DNA of 64,000 nt from Gigantopelta aegis (GCF_016097555.1 NC_054703.1:36432842-36496841); one strand, 5' to 3'; shown: positions 1 to 12,468, counted from the stretch's first letter. The notes: generated by a model not told the origin, from the letters alone. Translations and numbers: made by a program.

Positions 1-412
1 ATGTCCATTTGGACTATTATGTTACTAACATGAAGACAAGTTGATGATAACTCATATGAAATTCATAGATTCAATTATTACAATAATCAACTTGCAGCCG
101 AGCTCTCCAAAAACCTTTCAGGGGAGTGCCAGGGTTGAAAATTAGCAGTCGCCTGGTCGCCCGTGGCTATTTTTATTGGCTACGGGTGACTAAGAATTTT
201 ACAAAAGGTAGTCCGTTGGGCGACCATCGATTTTAGGGTCTGGCGAGTATGGTACCAGTGAGAAAAAGAAAGACACTGAAACTGAATTGAATGTGACAAA
301 ACACACCACGTCTGTGTTGGCGTGAACTACAGATCGGGTAGCAGAATACTTGGCACATACTCTATATTTTGACAGCGCCAGACTCGGCTTCTGTGGCTTT
401 GTGCCGGGTTTT

Positions 413-589
413 CAGGGCCGTACCCTGATCAAAATCCTTGGGGGAGGGGCACTACTTTTTATAAACAAATGAAACACTATACAAATTAAACCCTCAGATG
501 TTTATGCTATTTTCTGGAGTAAACAATATTCTCAGGGGGGGGGGGGGGGGGGCGACTGCCCCCTATTGCTCCCCGGAGGTACGGCCCTG
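413..589. mobile_element. Short TIR element (hAT-like MITE)
   Basis: The ends are inverted copies of CAGGGCCGTACC, about 177 bp apart, around a poly-G run (about 535-552). Ends beginning CAGGG and the lack of any coding capacity fit a non-autonomous hAT-type element. No clean 8-bp target duplication is visible, so the superfamily is an inference from the termini only. Confidence 0.5.
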
Positions 590-2070
590 GTCTTTCTAAA
601 AATATGAGTTCAAAACGTATTGAAGACACTGCATGTATTTCTAAATTCTGGAAGTTGTCGGCTTATTGGAATGGACTGAATACACCATAATTATCTAGTA
701 GAGCTACTGTTTGACAATTGTTATTCAATGTTATGGTAAAAAGGAATCAAATTTAATTAATTTACATTATTCTGGTACAAAATCAAAATCTAACTCGAGT
801 GCATGCGCACATATACAAATAACAATTAATTTTTGTTCATTTCTACAAGGCTTATTCCAAAGGTCAGTTAACTGATTGTCGTTGTCGGTATTGTTTTAAG
901 TTTAAGCGATTTGCATGAAGTAAGAACTGATCTAATGTGACACTAACACTTACATGATGACATAGCTGTCCAAATATTACTGTAATAAACAATAAGTGTA
1001 TTTTTATGCTTTGTACTATAATATGATAACAAAGTACATCGTATATTTTGGTAAAAATGTGTCTTTTTGGGGTTTTTTCACATTTATTTTTCTTTCGATG
1101 TTTATTTTATTAGTAACCTCCTACTGTAGCAGTTACAATAATCATATTAAACGTACACGTGTCGATGCTTCGTCTATATGACAGTCACTCCCAGGGAAAT
1201 CCTTTACTGGAGATTTTACCCTTTCATCGACACAAATTGTATTTCATCCCTCTTGCATTGCCATAAAGAGGACTGCCACCCATACTAGTTTATAGTTTAT
1301 ACAGCATGCGCAGTTCTACCTTTATTCTCATTGTACTGCATTATTATTTTTACTTCACAGGCATTGCAAGTCCAGCTGCATTACTCGACTGTTCTAGCAT
1401 TTTGTCTTCAACCCCGTATTAAAAAAAGACATTTAATCTGTATAATGTAATGGTAATTTCTAAAGAAACATTTTTATTTATACTGGATTTCTTTTTTCAA
1501 ATTTTTTTATTTAAGTTGGTATGGGGTTAAAACATGTTTTTATATGAATTTTAACTTTATTTATTATGAAGTTACATGCCAATTCATCGGGTTTCTTTTG
1601 AAGCAAACGGACCATTCAACAAAGAACATTCTAGTTTTCCTTTTTTAACCCTTCCCCTCTCTCCTCCCACCCCCCACCCCCCACCCCCCACCCAAGTCAC
1701 CCAGATGAACTAGCCAATGCATATGCCATTTTTAAACGTGCGCACCTCAGTAAAAGTTTTTGTTTTTTCAATCTGGATTCGCTACTATATAATGTATTGG
1801 TTGCATCAAATGTAACTCTTCACAGATAGTACTTCAAAATACACCAAGATAAAAGCATTACATTATTAAACAAAGATTCACATCAACATCGAACTTTATT
1901 GTAGTCTATTCCCTGTTCTCGTGTAGCGCTTTCTTTCCATGTTCTTAGTATACATATGGTAAACTACAGACGAACAGTCTATTGTTGTTGTTGTGTTCAC
2001 GTGTAGCAAACCTTTATTCTACTGCCTGTTTCTCGTATCGTGGACACACACAGCGGGACAGCGAGAGAGA
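590..2070. other. Intergenic, nothing recognised
   Basis: AT-rich sequence with only short open frames, including one of 61 codons at 996-1181. It shows no domain similarity I recognise and no splice-compatible coding exon. A C-rich run lies near 1665-1695. I see no gene here. Confidence 0.5.
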
Positions 2071-2075
2071 TTGAG

Positions 2076-2214
<139 letters not shown>

Positions 2215-2299
2215 GTTATCAACATTAAATATTTATCGTATGGAAATTCAAAACCAAAGATTAGGCCATTATAAATATTTTACAAAGGAAATTTTAAAT

Positions 2300-2465
2300 A
2301 GAATTTTAACAAAAATGTAATTATAATAAATTTAATTAATAATTCTGTATTTAAATAATAGAAAAAGAAATATCAGCTTGTTTGGAAACAAACAGAAAAA
2401 AAAACAACCAAGCAAAATAAAGCAATAAAAAAATTATTTTAAAAATCTTGTTATTAAGATCTCGG
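2300..2465 (+). mobile_element. LINE 3'UTR-type repeat fragment
   Basis: This stretch, ending in 'ttattaagatctcggtat', matches 20755-20925 almost base for base, including the run around 'cagcttgtttggaaaca'. In the second copy it follows a LINE coding end, so it is probably 3'UTR of that LINE family. It abuts a fragment of another LINE at about 2474. Confidence 0.6.
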
Positions 2466-2473
2466 TATAATCT

Positions 2474-2880
2474 TCATAAACGATTTAATAGATGATTATG
2501 GAGAATTTTTAAAGTATGAACAATTTGCAGAAAAAGATCATGTTAATTCAAATTTCATTAGCTATGCTTCACTAATAAATGCTGTGAAATCATTCATATC
2601 AACATTTAGTGATTTAAGGGACGATCGTTTCAAAAAAGTGAATAATCCAATTTTTCCTTTTAGGTTAAGTCTTATTTTGAAAAGTAAACAGGGATGTACG
2701 GACATGTATTGCATACTCAACCATAAACACATAATCCCAAAAGCGCAGATAAAATATAGAAATCAAGGATTTAATTTTGACTCAAGTGATTGGGAACAAT
2801 ACTATGAATTACCTTTCCAAAGCATTAATGATACAACTTTATTATGGTTTCAGTATCGCATCCTACATCGGATTTTAGCA
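2474..2880 (+). mobile_element. L1-clade LINE pol fragment (C-terminal part)
   Basis: The + strand encodes a stretch related to the region between reverse transcriptase and the C-terminal zinc motif of L1/Tx1-like LINEs: INDTTLLWFQYRILHRILA at about 2824-2880. This matches DTTLIWFQYRIIHQILT in the minus-strand LINE at 17.7 kb. The similarity stops exactly at 2880, where a TIR element begins. Coding frame is open from 2584. This is a dead fragment, not a host gene. Confidence 0.75.
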
Positions 2881-4012
2881 CAGTGTTCTCGCTGGGTGAA
2901 AATTAAAGGAGGGCGGCCGCTCGGCACCACACCTTTCAAAAAAAAAAAAGGGGGGGGGGGCGGGGGGAGAGGAGTAGTTTGGTTACCATATTGTTTTGTG
3001 TTGGTAGACTTTGCGAAAAGACATACTCCTTATTTAGCCTACAAAAAAGTGCAAAGGGGTTTATAAAAAGACTCGTCTTTTAATTGAACCGAAGATGATA
3101 TCGGTCTGACATTCACGGGCAGTTCCGGTTTTGCTGGACCGATCACAGTTTTAATATTATTATTTTTAATAAAGATTTCAAGATATACGAAAAACAATAA
3201 AGATGTTTGTAAAATGATCTAATGTCAGATACATTTTTGTTATTTCCATCTTCATCGAATGAATCGATCGCTGTGATAAAATATCGCCAGCTGATAAAAA
3301 GTAGTTTCGTTTTTGTAAAGCCGGTGTATATATTATTTGGCACTCAAGATAAATTACTTTAATGATAAACACTACCACTTCCGTTGTTTTTATAAGCGTT
3401 CATATCCCCTCAAAATTAAAAGTGTACAATATTTTATAAAGAACTACTGAATAAACAGAATAACAGAAAGTAAAAATCATCAGTTTCAAGCAATTATATC
3501 TGCAACGGAAGACAAAATATCAAACGATAGTTAGTGGAAACAAAAGACAGAATGACCGTTCTGATCACGTGACAAATTTGGCGCCAAATAAGGGTTTTTT
3601 TTCAATCGGAGATTGCCGAATCCGTAAAAAATAAAATGTTTTCATTGCTTACATAAAATATAACTTTTATTGTGTCTGTCAAACATACAAATGGATACAG
3701 ATATTAGACAAAATAGAGGCTGTTAAAAATACTGTTAAATTACGTTACGGTAACTGTCGTAAATGTTTTCGTACTCAACGCGGCTTGTTTCCTTTGATGT
3801 CCAGTGTCAAAGTGTGCAGACTGATCGTTGTTTTTTGTGTGAAAAAAAAGTGCATTTGGAAATAGCAGAGATAGGTGCTGGAAAATAAAGAGGGGCGCTC
3901 AAAAATAAAGGAGGGCGCTCAAAAATAAAGGAGGCGGGGAACGTGAAAGGAGGGCGGCAAAATGGAATAGCGGGGCGGGGCGCCCCGCTTAAATGGAGCA
4001 GCGAGAACACTG
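2881..4012. mobile_element. TIR-bounded element, hAT-like, non-coding
   Basis: The ends are perfect 14-bp inverted repeats, CAGTGTTCTCGCTG, about 1.13 kb apart. Subterminal direct repeats resembling 'aataaaggagggcgctc' occur three to four times at 3880-3960 and once in similar form near 2900; such motifs are typical transposase-binding regions in hAT elements. No transposase is encoded. The left end cuts into a LINE fragment at 2880, but the right flank does not resume the LINE and no 8-bp target duplication is visible. One junction has therefore probably been rearranged. Confidence 0.6.
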
Positions 4013-4505
4013 TATAATAGGAGAAGCCATGTGTTTAGGGAAGTGACGTCACGTATCAGCATGCGCGCGCATCTGGTAGGCAGAAGTCTATCATAATGGC
4101 CATTAGTAACAAAGCGAACTAGCGTAGCGTGAATAGCAAAGAATGGCCAAAATGTGCTTAAATTACCGCTTGTAGCACGGGAACGCTATTCTACATAACT
4201 CCTGTATGGAGGAGATACATGTACTCTTTCCACCCATAAAATTTGACGATTGACCGAGTTCAAAACTATAGCAAACTTCCTTTTTTTCTTTTTCTTTTCA
4301 CCTGAATAAATATTTTTAGTCCATGTATTTTAAAGCGTCTGGTCCATATTTCAAGTAAAGCATTACAAACGAGCGCGCGCACACACAAATAAAAATAATA
4401 AAATAAAACAAGTAGGCCTATGGGTTTTTTTTTAAACTGTTTAAAAGAAATAATTGGCCTACACTTTGTTAAAGGAAATTATTTCTTTAAACAATTTTAA
4501 ATAAC

Positions 4506-4506
<1 letters not shown>

Positions 4507-4542
<36 letters not shown>

Positions 4543-4611
4543 GATACACATATAGATACACATACACACACATACACACATACACACATACACACACACA
4601 CATACACACAT

Positions 4612-4676
<65 letters not shown>
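4507..4676. repeat. (TA)n-(CA)n compound microsatellite
   Basis: Alternating TA runs flank an imperfect CA/TA block. Open frames across it (Ile-Tyr and Cys-Val repeats) are artefacts of the repeat. Confidence 0.95.
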
Positions 4677-4677
<1 letters not shown>

Positions 4678-4989
4678 ACATTTGTTACAAATGAACCAGT
4701 AGACAATATATAGACAGTAGTTATATATATAACACATCAGACTTGTCTACTGGTTCATTTGTAAGGCTTTTCATCAACAAAAAATTTAAGCAAGTATCTT
4801 ATTAGAAAACTTTACAAAAACTTTAAAATTATTAATTTTATCAAGTCCTTTTTTATTCCTTAAACTTGCTGATATCGGATACATATTAACACATTGTATT
4901 AAAATGGAGGAACCTAAATTTAGTTTCCATACATGTTCCATGACCACACATACATTGCTCCCTCTAGCTACAGCGTCCCTTTTTAAATA

Positions 4990-6487
4990 TACTCTTCAAA
5001 AGAAGAAACGCAAAACCACATTGTCGTAACATTTGGAGAATTGATTTAATTATTGAATGGTGAGTTCGATAATTACCAAATGTTGCAGGATTGTTCACAA
5101 TTCACTCTAGTCCATTGTGAGTAAGTGATAGGACACACCACCAAGGTCAAGGTCATCTGGAGTCAATACCGGGTGTGGCCTCCGCGTGTGTTGACAACTG
5201 CCTGACACCGCCTGCCCATTGAAGCAACCAGAGTACGGATGACGTCCCGGGGGATGGTGGCCCACTCGGCCTGCAAGGCTGCTGCCAGCTCGGGCAGGGT
5301 CTGGGGCTGTGGTTGTCGCTGTCGGAGGCGTCGGTCCAACTCGTCCCATATATGCTCAATTGGGTTCAAATCCGGTGATGTCGATGGCCAAGGAAGGACA
5401 TTAATGTTGTTGTTCTGTAGGAAAGCCGTTGTGAGACGTGCTGTGTGAGGCCTGGCGTTGTTATGTTGGAACACTGCGTTGGCGTTGGCCATAACTGGAA
5501 CGACGTGTGGCCGGAGGATCTGGTCAATGTAGCCCTGTGCATTCAGGTTGCCCTGCACGTGGACCAGGTCAGTTCTGCCAGTGTGTGAGATGGCTGCCCA
5601 CACCATGACACTACCCCCGCCGAATCTGTCCACTTCCTGCACGCAGTTTGCCGCATAACGTTCACCACGACGCCTATACACGCGACATCTTCCATCATGA
5701 CGTCGGAGCAGAAATCGGGACTCGTCACTGAACCACACCTGTCTCCATCGCAGTTGAGGCCATTGTCGATGAATCTGGCACCACTGCAGTCGGAGTCGAC
5801 GGTGTTGTGGTGTTAAGATGACACCTCGAACTGGACGTCTGGCACGAATTCCTACCTCACGTAGGCGGTTCCGTACGGTCTGGTCGGATATCCTGCGCAA
5901 ACCTGGTATTGCTGCGGCTGTGGAGGTGGCAGTAGTCAATCGTTCCCGAAGGTGGCGTACCCGGATGTAGCGGTCCTGCCCGAGGGTAGTGACCCGTGGT
6001 CGACCGGATCTAGGGAGGTCACGTGTTGATCCATGTTGCTGGTAACGGTCCCACAGTCTGGAGATGGTGCTTGGGGACACATGGAATGCCCTGGCAACGG
6101 CCGTTCTGGATTCGCCTGCGTCTAGTCGGCCGATGGCATTGTTTCTCTGCGGTTCACTGAGACGTGGCATGTCCTGGATTGTCAACTGTCGGCCAAATAC
6201 AGAGGCCAGGCAAGCGAACACCCTGCACTTTTATACTGTCGGCGTTCATGTTGCACGTGCAGACAACGCACGTGCAGTGGTGACATGGTTTGCACGTGGC
6301 TGCGTTTTTGCGAATATTCACATTTTGGAACTTTATTGTACAGTAGCTGCGTTTTATCGAATGTAACCGTGGGAATGTGTTTGGGACATGCAATGACCTT
6401 ATATTCACAAAGCATGAACCGGTAGGAAACATAAAATCGGAGTTATAACCCATTTGTACCCTTTTGCGTTTCTTTTTTTGAAGAGTG
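4990..6487 (-). mobile_element. Tc1-family DNA transposon, nearly complete
   Basis: A 1.5-kb element carries about 27-bp terminal inverted repeats (TACACTCTTCAAAA... at both ends, reading inward to AGAAACGCAAAA). It is flanked by TA dinucleotides at 4988-4989 and 6488-6489, the target duplication expected for Tc1/mariner. One long minus-strand transposase frame fills most of it. The two TIRs differ at only a few positions, so the copy is fairly young. Confidence 0.93.
5163..6221 (-). CDS. Tc1-like transposase with one catalytic Asp replaced
   Basis: The 352-residue open frame has the usual length for Tc1 transposases. It cuts and pastes its own element in the nucleus. Residues about 18-130 hold the paired helix-turn-helix DNA-binding region, including RLWDRYQQHGSTRDLPRSGRPR. 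The DDE domain follows: Asp166 in WFSDESRF and Glu289 in DLNPIEHIWDEL. The spacing from position 254 to Glu289 is 34 residues, the DD34E layout. Position 254 is Asn in QHNNARPH where the family has Asp (codon 5460-5462), which should abolish catalysis. The likely start is Met1 or Met18 (MPRLSEPQRN, where family similarity begins). Apart from that substitution the frame is unbroken. Confidence 0.93.
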   Translation of the reverse strand: MFACLASVFGRQLTIQDMPRLSEPQRNNAIGRLDAGESRTAVARAFHVSPSTISRLWDRYQQHGSTRDLPRSGRPRVTTLGQDRYIRVRHLRERLTTATSTAAAIPGLRRISDQTVRNRLREVGIRARRPVRGVILTPQHRRLRLQWCQIHRQWPQLRWRQVWFSDESRFLLRRHDGRCRVYRRRGERYAANCVQEVDRFGGGSVMVWAAISHTGRTDLVHVQGNLNAQGYIDQILRPHVVPVMANANAVFQHNNARPHTARLTTAFLQNNNINVLPWPSTSPDLNPIEHIWDELDRRLRQRQPQPQTLPELAAALQAEWATIPRDVIRTLVASMGRRCQAVVNTRGGHTRY

Positions 6488-6644
6488 TATTAGTACAGAA
6501 CTTGGCCTTTTAAACTGGATACATCTCAAATTTACTTGGTCCCTCACCTTTGCGGTTCCATCTTCAGAACATTTTGTAGCATTATTTTTTATATATATAC
6601 ATAAAAATTGCCATTACTATTTTAATTGCCTAATCCCATGCAGG

Positions 6645-6950
6645 CCAGGACATAGTTTAATACGCAGTCGATCTAGGATTGATTCCTGTTGGTGGTCCTA
6701 TAGGGCTATTTCTCATTCCAGCCAGTGCTCTACAACTGGTGTAACAAAGGCTACACTATTTATTATCCTGTCTGTGGGCTGATGCATATAAAAGATCCCT
6801 TATTGTTAATCGGAAAGAGTAATCCAGTGTGTGACAGCAGCAGGTTTCCTCCCTAATATTATCTGTGTGATCCCTAAACATGTCCGACTCCATATATCCG
6901 TAATTAAAATTACTTAAGTGCATTGTTAAATAAAAGATTCCTTCTTTTCA
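6645..6950 (+). mobile_element. tRNA-headed SINE, chimeric type C
   Basis: A degenerate copy has a head like family A ('gatctaggattgattcc' resembles a B box), the shared core ('tgcatataaaagatccctta') and a tail like family B ('ttaaataaaagattcc'). It illustrates the head-A/tail-B combination also seen at 25.3, 54.6, 57.7 and 59.2 kb. Confidence 0.75.
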
Positions 6951-8748
6951 AATCTAAAACAGTGTCAGTTACCTTTGACAAGAGGCACAGTTTCAAAGGC
7001 TATCACTTTCAACCTGATTAATAAACCAGTTAAAACAACAAATTACTGTAAATGGTAACAATACAATGGTTTAATTTAAGACACACATTAACACAATGCA
7101 AATATCATTTGATCATTGGTTTATAATGATAATAGAAAAAGAAAATAATAAATATGTATTGATTTTGTAAAGTCTGTTTTTATTAGAAAATAGAGATCCT
7201 GGTAAAAAAAGATTAAATCCAAGTGTTATCAATGTCATCATCACATACTGAATAGCCCCAATAATATTGCATATGGTAGTTTGGAAAGTCAGTGAAAAAA
7301 GTTCTGGTATCCTTCTTATGCACAGAAACATGAGATACTGTAGAAAAGAATCGCTGAATCTGATACCAGTGTTCTTCTTAGCATCCCTTAATTCACCCTA
7401 AAACTTAAACGCCCTTAATTCATCGTGAAAGGCCCATTTTTCATCCAAGAGTTGCCGGTTCTCTTTTTGTCCATAAACTGGGATCACTGATACCTAGAAA
7501 AAAATATGAAAATTGGTAAATTTCTATGATATATAAGTATGAAAGTTTTATATTGTGTACATATTAGTACTAGTAACTATAGCATTTTTTGACTGTATCA
7601 TGTAAGCCCAAGATGTTGGTCAAGGACATATATATTGAATATTATTGAAATATTTGAATACACATAAATGTATTTGTGAAGACATATTGACATCTGTCAC
7701 TGATGACAATAATACTTATAAATACAATCAGCTCCCCTTTTCTTTCTTTATTTGCTGCAAACAAATTCAGATAACTTATATAATAAATGCATGTAACATA
7801 ATTTATGTTTTTAATAAAATATGGTGGCTATCACCAACTTGTGGATCAATATCCAGTTTTATTATTATTATTATTATTATTATTTATTTATTTTTAATCC
7901 CAAACAAATGATTTAATACATCTGATATCCCACCCTGAAATGTTTATACCTTTTATTTTATTATTAAAAAATCAACTTACACATTACAAATACACCTGTG
8001 GATCACTTCTTCAATAAAAAAACCCGTAAAACATTATAATTAACATATAATATAATTAATAAATGGAAATATTTCAGAATTTTTTTCATATGAAACAATA
8101 TATATATATGCTTGATTGCACACACACACACAGCTCCGTTATTTAATTAAAAATATAAATACTCCAGCCACCTACATATTTTATGGCATAATACAATATA
8201 AAATATATTCAGATTTTTGTTTTACCCGCTATAATGGATCTGTCAATACAAACAAAAAGTTACATAAAACGTTGTTTGTCGATTGACTGGGTAGGCCTAC
8301 TGTTCACAGGGTATCTTTGTTTCCATGTCACATTTTGGTGGGGGATTTTATTATTATTTTTTTAAATTTTATTATCTTTTCGATTTTCCATTTCAATAAA
8401 TACTGACGTGTATTAGTATTACGAATGAATAACATACAACAAACCTTGTATAAAATGACGATCTCCGTTGTGGGATGGGCAAAGTTGATTGTTGTCAGCT
8501 TTAACTGTTCAACGTTTCGCTTCCACTGTATTTGATGAAACTAATTTCATAATCCTTACTACAGGACTTGTGCATCTAACAACAACGTATGAAATTACCA
8601 TGACAAAATACCATTCATCAAAACTAGTCTACACTGATTTAATTGACGGAAAAACATTCGATTGTCAACTGGTTTCTTGCCTACCAGCGCTCACGCGGTA
8701 CCACGTGATCAAAACATGTGACGTCACCGTGGCTTCTCCTATAGCAAC
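6951..8748. other. Intergenic, nothing recognised
   Basis: AT-rich sequence with short TTA and CA runs and no open frame with recognisable similarity. I see no exon, RNA gene or clear repeat boundary. Confidence 0.45.
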
Positions 8749-8749
8749 A

Positions 8750-9720
8750 AACACTTTTCTATATATGATTCATTATGTAGATTCTAATATGTGTATATTC
8801 TGTAATAACTTCCCAGAAACTCTACAACATCTTTTTTATGAATGCACTCGGGTTAATACTTTATGGAAAGCTGTAGAAGGCTGGGTTTTGTCCAAAACAG
8901 GAATTGTTGTCCACTTTGACAAACATATTGTTATGTTTGGTATTATTAACAAAAAGAACGTTAATATAATTAACTGGTTAATTATTAACATTAAATATTA
9001 TATATACTGTACGAAAATGCAAGATTTTTTTTTTAACTATCGCGTCCGTTCAAAACGTGTGCAAAACAAATTTGAAATTGAGAAATATATTTATTTCAAA
9101 AACTGCAACTATGAAAAGTTTAATAAAGAATGGGCACAATGGTTCAACCTTTTTATATAGTGAAAGAAAGAGAAAAAACCCCATTACACTTAGATAACGA
9201 TCTTCTCAAAGGAAAAACTTTTTGTAATTGCATGTTCATATAACATTCCAACACAAGCCCGACTGCTGTTCCTGTTATTATCATCAGTTTAATTCTGCTT
9301 CGTTATTCACTATCAACTTTAGGTTTTTCTTCCTCTTCTTCTTCTTTTTTATTTTTTTATTTTTTTAATTCTTCTTCTTCTTCTTGTTTTCCTTCTTTCT
9401 GTTCTTCTTCTTCTCTCGTTGTTACCCTTTTTTCCTTTTCTTTTTTGAAAATCCTGGACCATAGACGTGCATAAAAGGAAGTACATGTACTATTTTATTT
9501 TGATTTGTACCTGCATATATCAGAATAGAATGTAATGTGAGTGCGTACGTGCGTGCGTGTATGCGTATGTATGTGTGTATGTTTGTATATATGTATGTAT
9601 GTTTACACATGTATGAATATTAATTTTAAGATAAATTGTAAGGCGGTGTATCAGGGCTCCCAAACCCTGGCACTGTCTAATGGTATGGGGACAATAAAAA
9701 AAAAAGAATACAAAAAAAAA
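8750..9720 (+). mobile_element. L1-clade LINE, 5'-truncated 3' end
   Basis: Coding similarity starts abruptly at about 8750 (ATNTFLYMIHYVDSNMCIFC) and runs to a stop at 9158-9160. It includes the C-terminal zinc motif CIFC-X7-LQHLFYEC and the WLIINIKYYIYCTK block shared with the LINEs at 17.4 and 40.4 kb. A 3'UTR follows, ending in a hairpin 'cagggctcccaaaccctgg' near 9651, then 'ggggacaataaaa' and poly-A. Strong 5' truncation is normal for LINE insertions. The open frame upstream of 8750 is not part of it. Confidence 0.82.
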
Positions 9721-9721
9721 A

Positions 9722-10437
9722 AAGATCTCGGTATCTTATCATTCCAGGGAACATTTTCTTTTTAAAATCTTGATTAGCGGTATTTCTTGTCTATTGAAAA
9801 TTGATTAGCAACTATTGTTTAAGGTTTAAAAACTGTATAGCAATCTCTGATACTTGTGTAACAAATCACGACGCGATACTAAACAAAATGTTACCTGTGT
9901 TCTCTCTCCTTCTTCTCTCTCTCTCACTGTTTTCCATTCTTATTTTTCAAAGCATCTCTTTATGAATGCTATGATTATGTTATATATTTGTTTAATTTAA
10001 TATATTTGATGACGTTAAAATCATATTGGAAGACAGTCTTTCAGGGCTCCCCAAGCCTGACATTGTCATTGATCTGAGTATAATAAAATTAATAATTAAA
10101 AACTATATGATATTTAAATTAACACTACTAACATCTACAAAGTGATATTACAAATTTCAGGCAGTCTGCTTGAAATTTTATCAGTAAGATGTGTAGACAT
10201 AATGCAATATATTATTTGTTTACAAAACAATAAAACATTTAAAACATTTATTCTAAATCCTGTGACATTCTAACAAATAGTATAAATCTATAATGTGTGA
10301 TTTTAATATGCATGCTAAGAGCTGAGAAAATAATATAACATCCACTTGCTACATATTTGTTTTATGATATTTAATGCTGCTGTATGTATGTATTATATAT
10401 AGGTTGCCTATTTGAATTCTTTGGACACATAACAGCA
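9722..10437 (+). repeat. Long duplicated block, copy 1
   Basis: About 715 bp align with 20905-20992 plus 23560-24175, the second copy being split by a TIR element. The block includes a LINE-type 3' hairpin ('cagggctccccaagcctga', about 10043-10085) and about 350 bp beyond it, ending at 'tttgaattctttggacacat'. This uninterrupted copy is the empty site proving the insertion at 20993-23555. Confidence 0.8.
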
Positions 10438-10463
10438 AAGCATGTTATTGAGAAAATGATGGA

Positions 10464-10853
10464 AAAGAAAGAAAGAAATGTTTTATTTAACGACGCACTC
10501 AACACATTTTATTTACGGTTATATGGCGTCAGACACATGGTTAAGGACCACACAGATTTTGAGAGGAAACTCGCTGTCGCCACTACATGGGCTACTCTTC
10601 CGATTAGCAGCAAGGGATCTTTTATTTGCGCTTCCCACAGGCAGGATAGCACAAACCATGGCCTTTGTTGAACCAGTTATGGATCACTGGTCGGTGCAAG
10701 TCGTTTACACCTACCCATTGAGCCTTGCGGAGCACTCACTCAGGGTTTGGAGTCGGTATCTGGATTAAAAATCCCATGCCTCGACTGGGATCCGAACCCA
10801 GTACCTACCAGCCTGTAGACCGATGGCCTACCACGACGCCACCGAGGCCGGTT
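10464..10853 (-). mobile_element. tRNA-headed SINE, family B, full length
   Basis: Read on the minus strand it starts with a tRNA-like head with B box GGTTCGGATCC. It continues through the core 'aataaaagatcccttgctg' and ends 'gtcgttaaataaaacattt' followed by a (CTTT)n tail. Flanking copies of a sequence like 'gagaatgatgga' (about 10451 and 10855) look like target-site duplications. Open frames across it are incidental. Confidence 0.9.
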
Positions 10854-11089
10854 GAGAGAATGATGGAGTGCATATTCACCCAGCCCTTTGCCTGTCAGTA
10901 CAACTGAGTAGCAGGAGAAAAAACAAACGGCATCAGGAAATTGATTATCAGAAAGGTGATAAAAGGTATTATTACCCCTAATATTATGGTTCAAAATATC
11001 TTGGTACGTATCAAAGTGTTACGTCCCACTAGGAGTGTTACGTCCCACTTGATGTCATAAATAATCACTGTTTGCATTCTTATACAGGA

Positions 11090-12035
11090 AATGAGATTCC
11101 CAGTCTGGAGCTCGACACGGTAAGACGTGTTTGTTTCGCTTGTGCACACTGCACGTGCTTTCGCGGCTCGACTTGGGGATCCTTCACTTCGTTGTTTTTG
11201 TCAGCGAAGTGAAGTTTTCTACTGGGATGTATGCGGCCATTGGAACTGATTGAACGCTGGAATGCTTCTCGTTTCGACAGTCTGCACCACCAGGTTGGAT
11301 TCTTTTTTTTAGCGAGATTCCTTGCCTCCACGTCATTTCTCCGTCTGACTATGTTGACCTGTTTTTTTCATGTCTTGTATGACGGCCATTCTGCAGAACG
11401 CCACAGTTGTTCGCGTTTAGTCTCAACATGTCCGACTACTCTTTTCTAGACTTTACTTTGTTTTATTGTGATACCATCTCGTATCCTCCGGAGTCGGGCC
11501 CGTCCGCACCACTATACCAACCCATGACGACTGGACAATACCCTAGTCTGATTCTCTCTCTCGTTCAGACGGATCCGGCTTCTCAAGATCTTTATTTCAG
11601 CACAGCACTACACCTTCAACGTCTATTGACTGTCAATCTTGGGGTTTTCTTGACGGGATGCAACCCATCTCGTCCCTACAAGCTGTGCACCCTAACGGCC
11701 TCAACGAGGCCACTTACGTAGACATATAGATCGGACTTTAAACTTTTAGATCTTCGTTCAAAAGTTTATGTCGAAATTACTTTCTTTTTTTAATATTATT
11801 AAATAGTCCGATCCTCTCTTCTTTCTCTTATTTATTTTTAAACTGTCCTTCTAAAATGCTCCAAATTATATAAATATTCGACCAAGCAGTCAATTCTTTT
11901 TATTTTTGGCTTGTAACGTTTTTTTTTCGTTTTTTAAAATTCTATTAACTTTTTTACTAATTGCTATTTTCAAAATTCTGCCCATTTTCAACGCTAACCC
12001 CCCCCCCCCCCCCCCCCCCCCCCTCCAAACAGATT
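11090..12035 (+). other. Unidentified ORF-bearing block, copy 1
   Basis: Less AT-rich than its surroundings. The best frame runs from Met at 11428 to a stop at 11719-11721 (97 aa; MSDYSFLDFTLFYCDTI...), rich in Ser, Leu, Pro and Thr, with no domain I recognise. The sequence from about 11715 ('cggactttaaac') to the poly-C run at 11999-12022 and a little beyond is clearly homologous, in inverted orientation, to 13470-13840. The two loci are therefore copies of one repeated element. Origin unknown: transposable element or virus-derived are both possible. It looks broken. Confidence 0.45.
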
Positions 12036-12076
12036 TTCTGGATCTACCAATGGCATTCACACTGGATAATTTAAAA

Positions 12077-12468
12077 CTTAAAGAAAACTTAATTATTATG
12101 TTGCTATATTTATTCAATGTCCGGGCGGGACGTAGCCCAGTGGTAAAGCGCACGCCTGATGCGCAGTCGGTCTGGGATCGATCCCCGTCAGCGGGACCAT
12201 TGGGCTAGTTCTCGTTCCAGCCAGTGCTCCACGACTGGTATATCAAAGGGCATGTTATGTGCTATCCTGTCTGTGGGATGGTGCATATAAAAGATCCCTT
12301 GCTACAAATGAATAAATGTGGCGGGTTTCCTCTCTAAGACTGTCGAAATTACCAAATATTTGACATCCAATAGCCGACGATTAATAAATCAATGTGCTCT
12401 AGTGGTGTCATTAAACAAAAGAAAATTAAAAAAATTGTTGAATGTATGTTAAACACAAAATGTGTTAA
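12077..12468 (+). repeat. Duplicated AP3S intron-5 segment, part 1
   Basis: This matches about 58110-58510, the intron before AP3S exon 6, including the flank 'attatgttgctatattt', a family A SINE and the sequence beyond it ('tgtatgttaaa...caaaatgtgttaa'). SINE and both flanks match, so the SINE was present before the copying. The block stops at a TTAA where a transposon has inserted and resumes at 16361. Confidence 0.85.
12123..12424 (+). mobile_element. tRNA-headed SINE, family A
   Basis: The head has A box TAGCCCAGTGG and B box GGGATCGATCC. Next come the shared core ('gtgggatggtgcatataaaa') and the tail with 'gacatccaatagcc', ending 'gtcattaaacaaaag'. It was carried here inside the duplicated AP3S block, with its partner copy at 58161-58468. 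Confidence 0.9.

Noticed and set aside
5239-6453. Several plus- and minus-strand frames across the Tc1 element
   Set aside because: Shadows of the single transposase frame and its TIR-proximal sequence.
8489-8749. N-terminal part of the 223-codon frame before the LINE
   Set aside because: Similarity to LINE proteins starts only at about 8750; the upstream codons are chance open frame in the flank.
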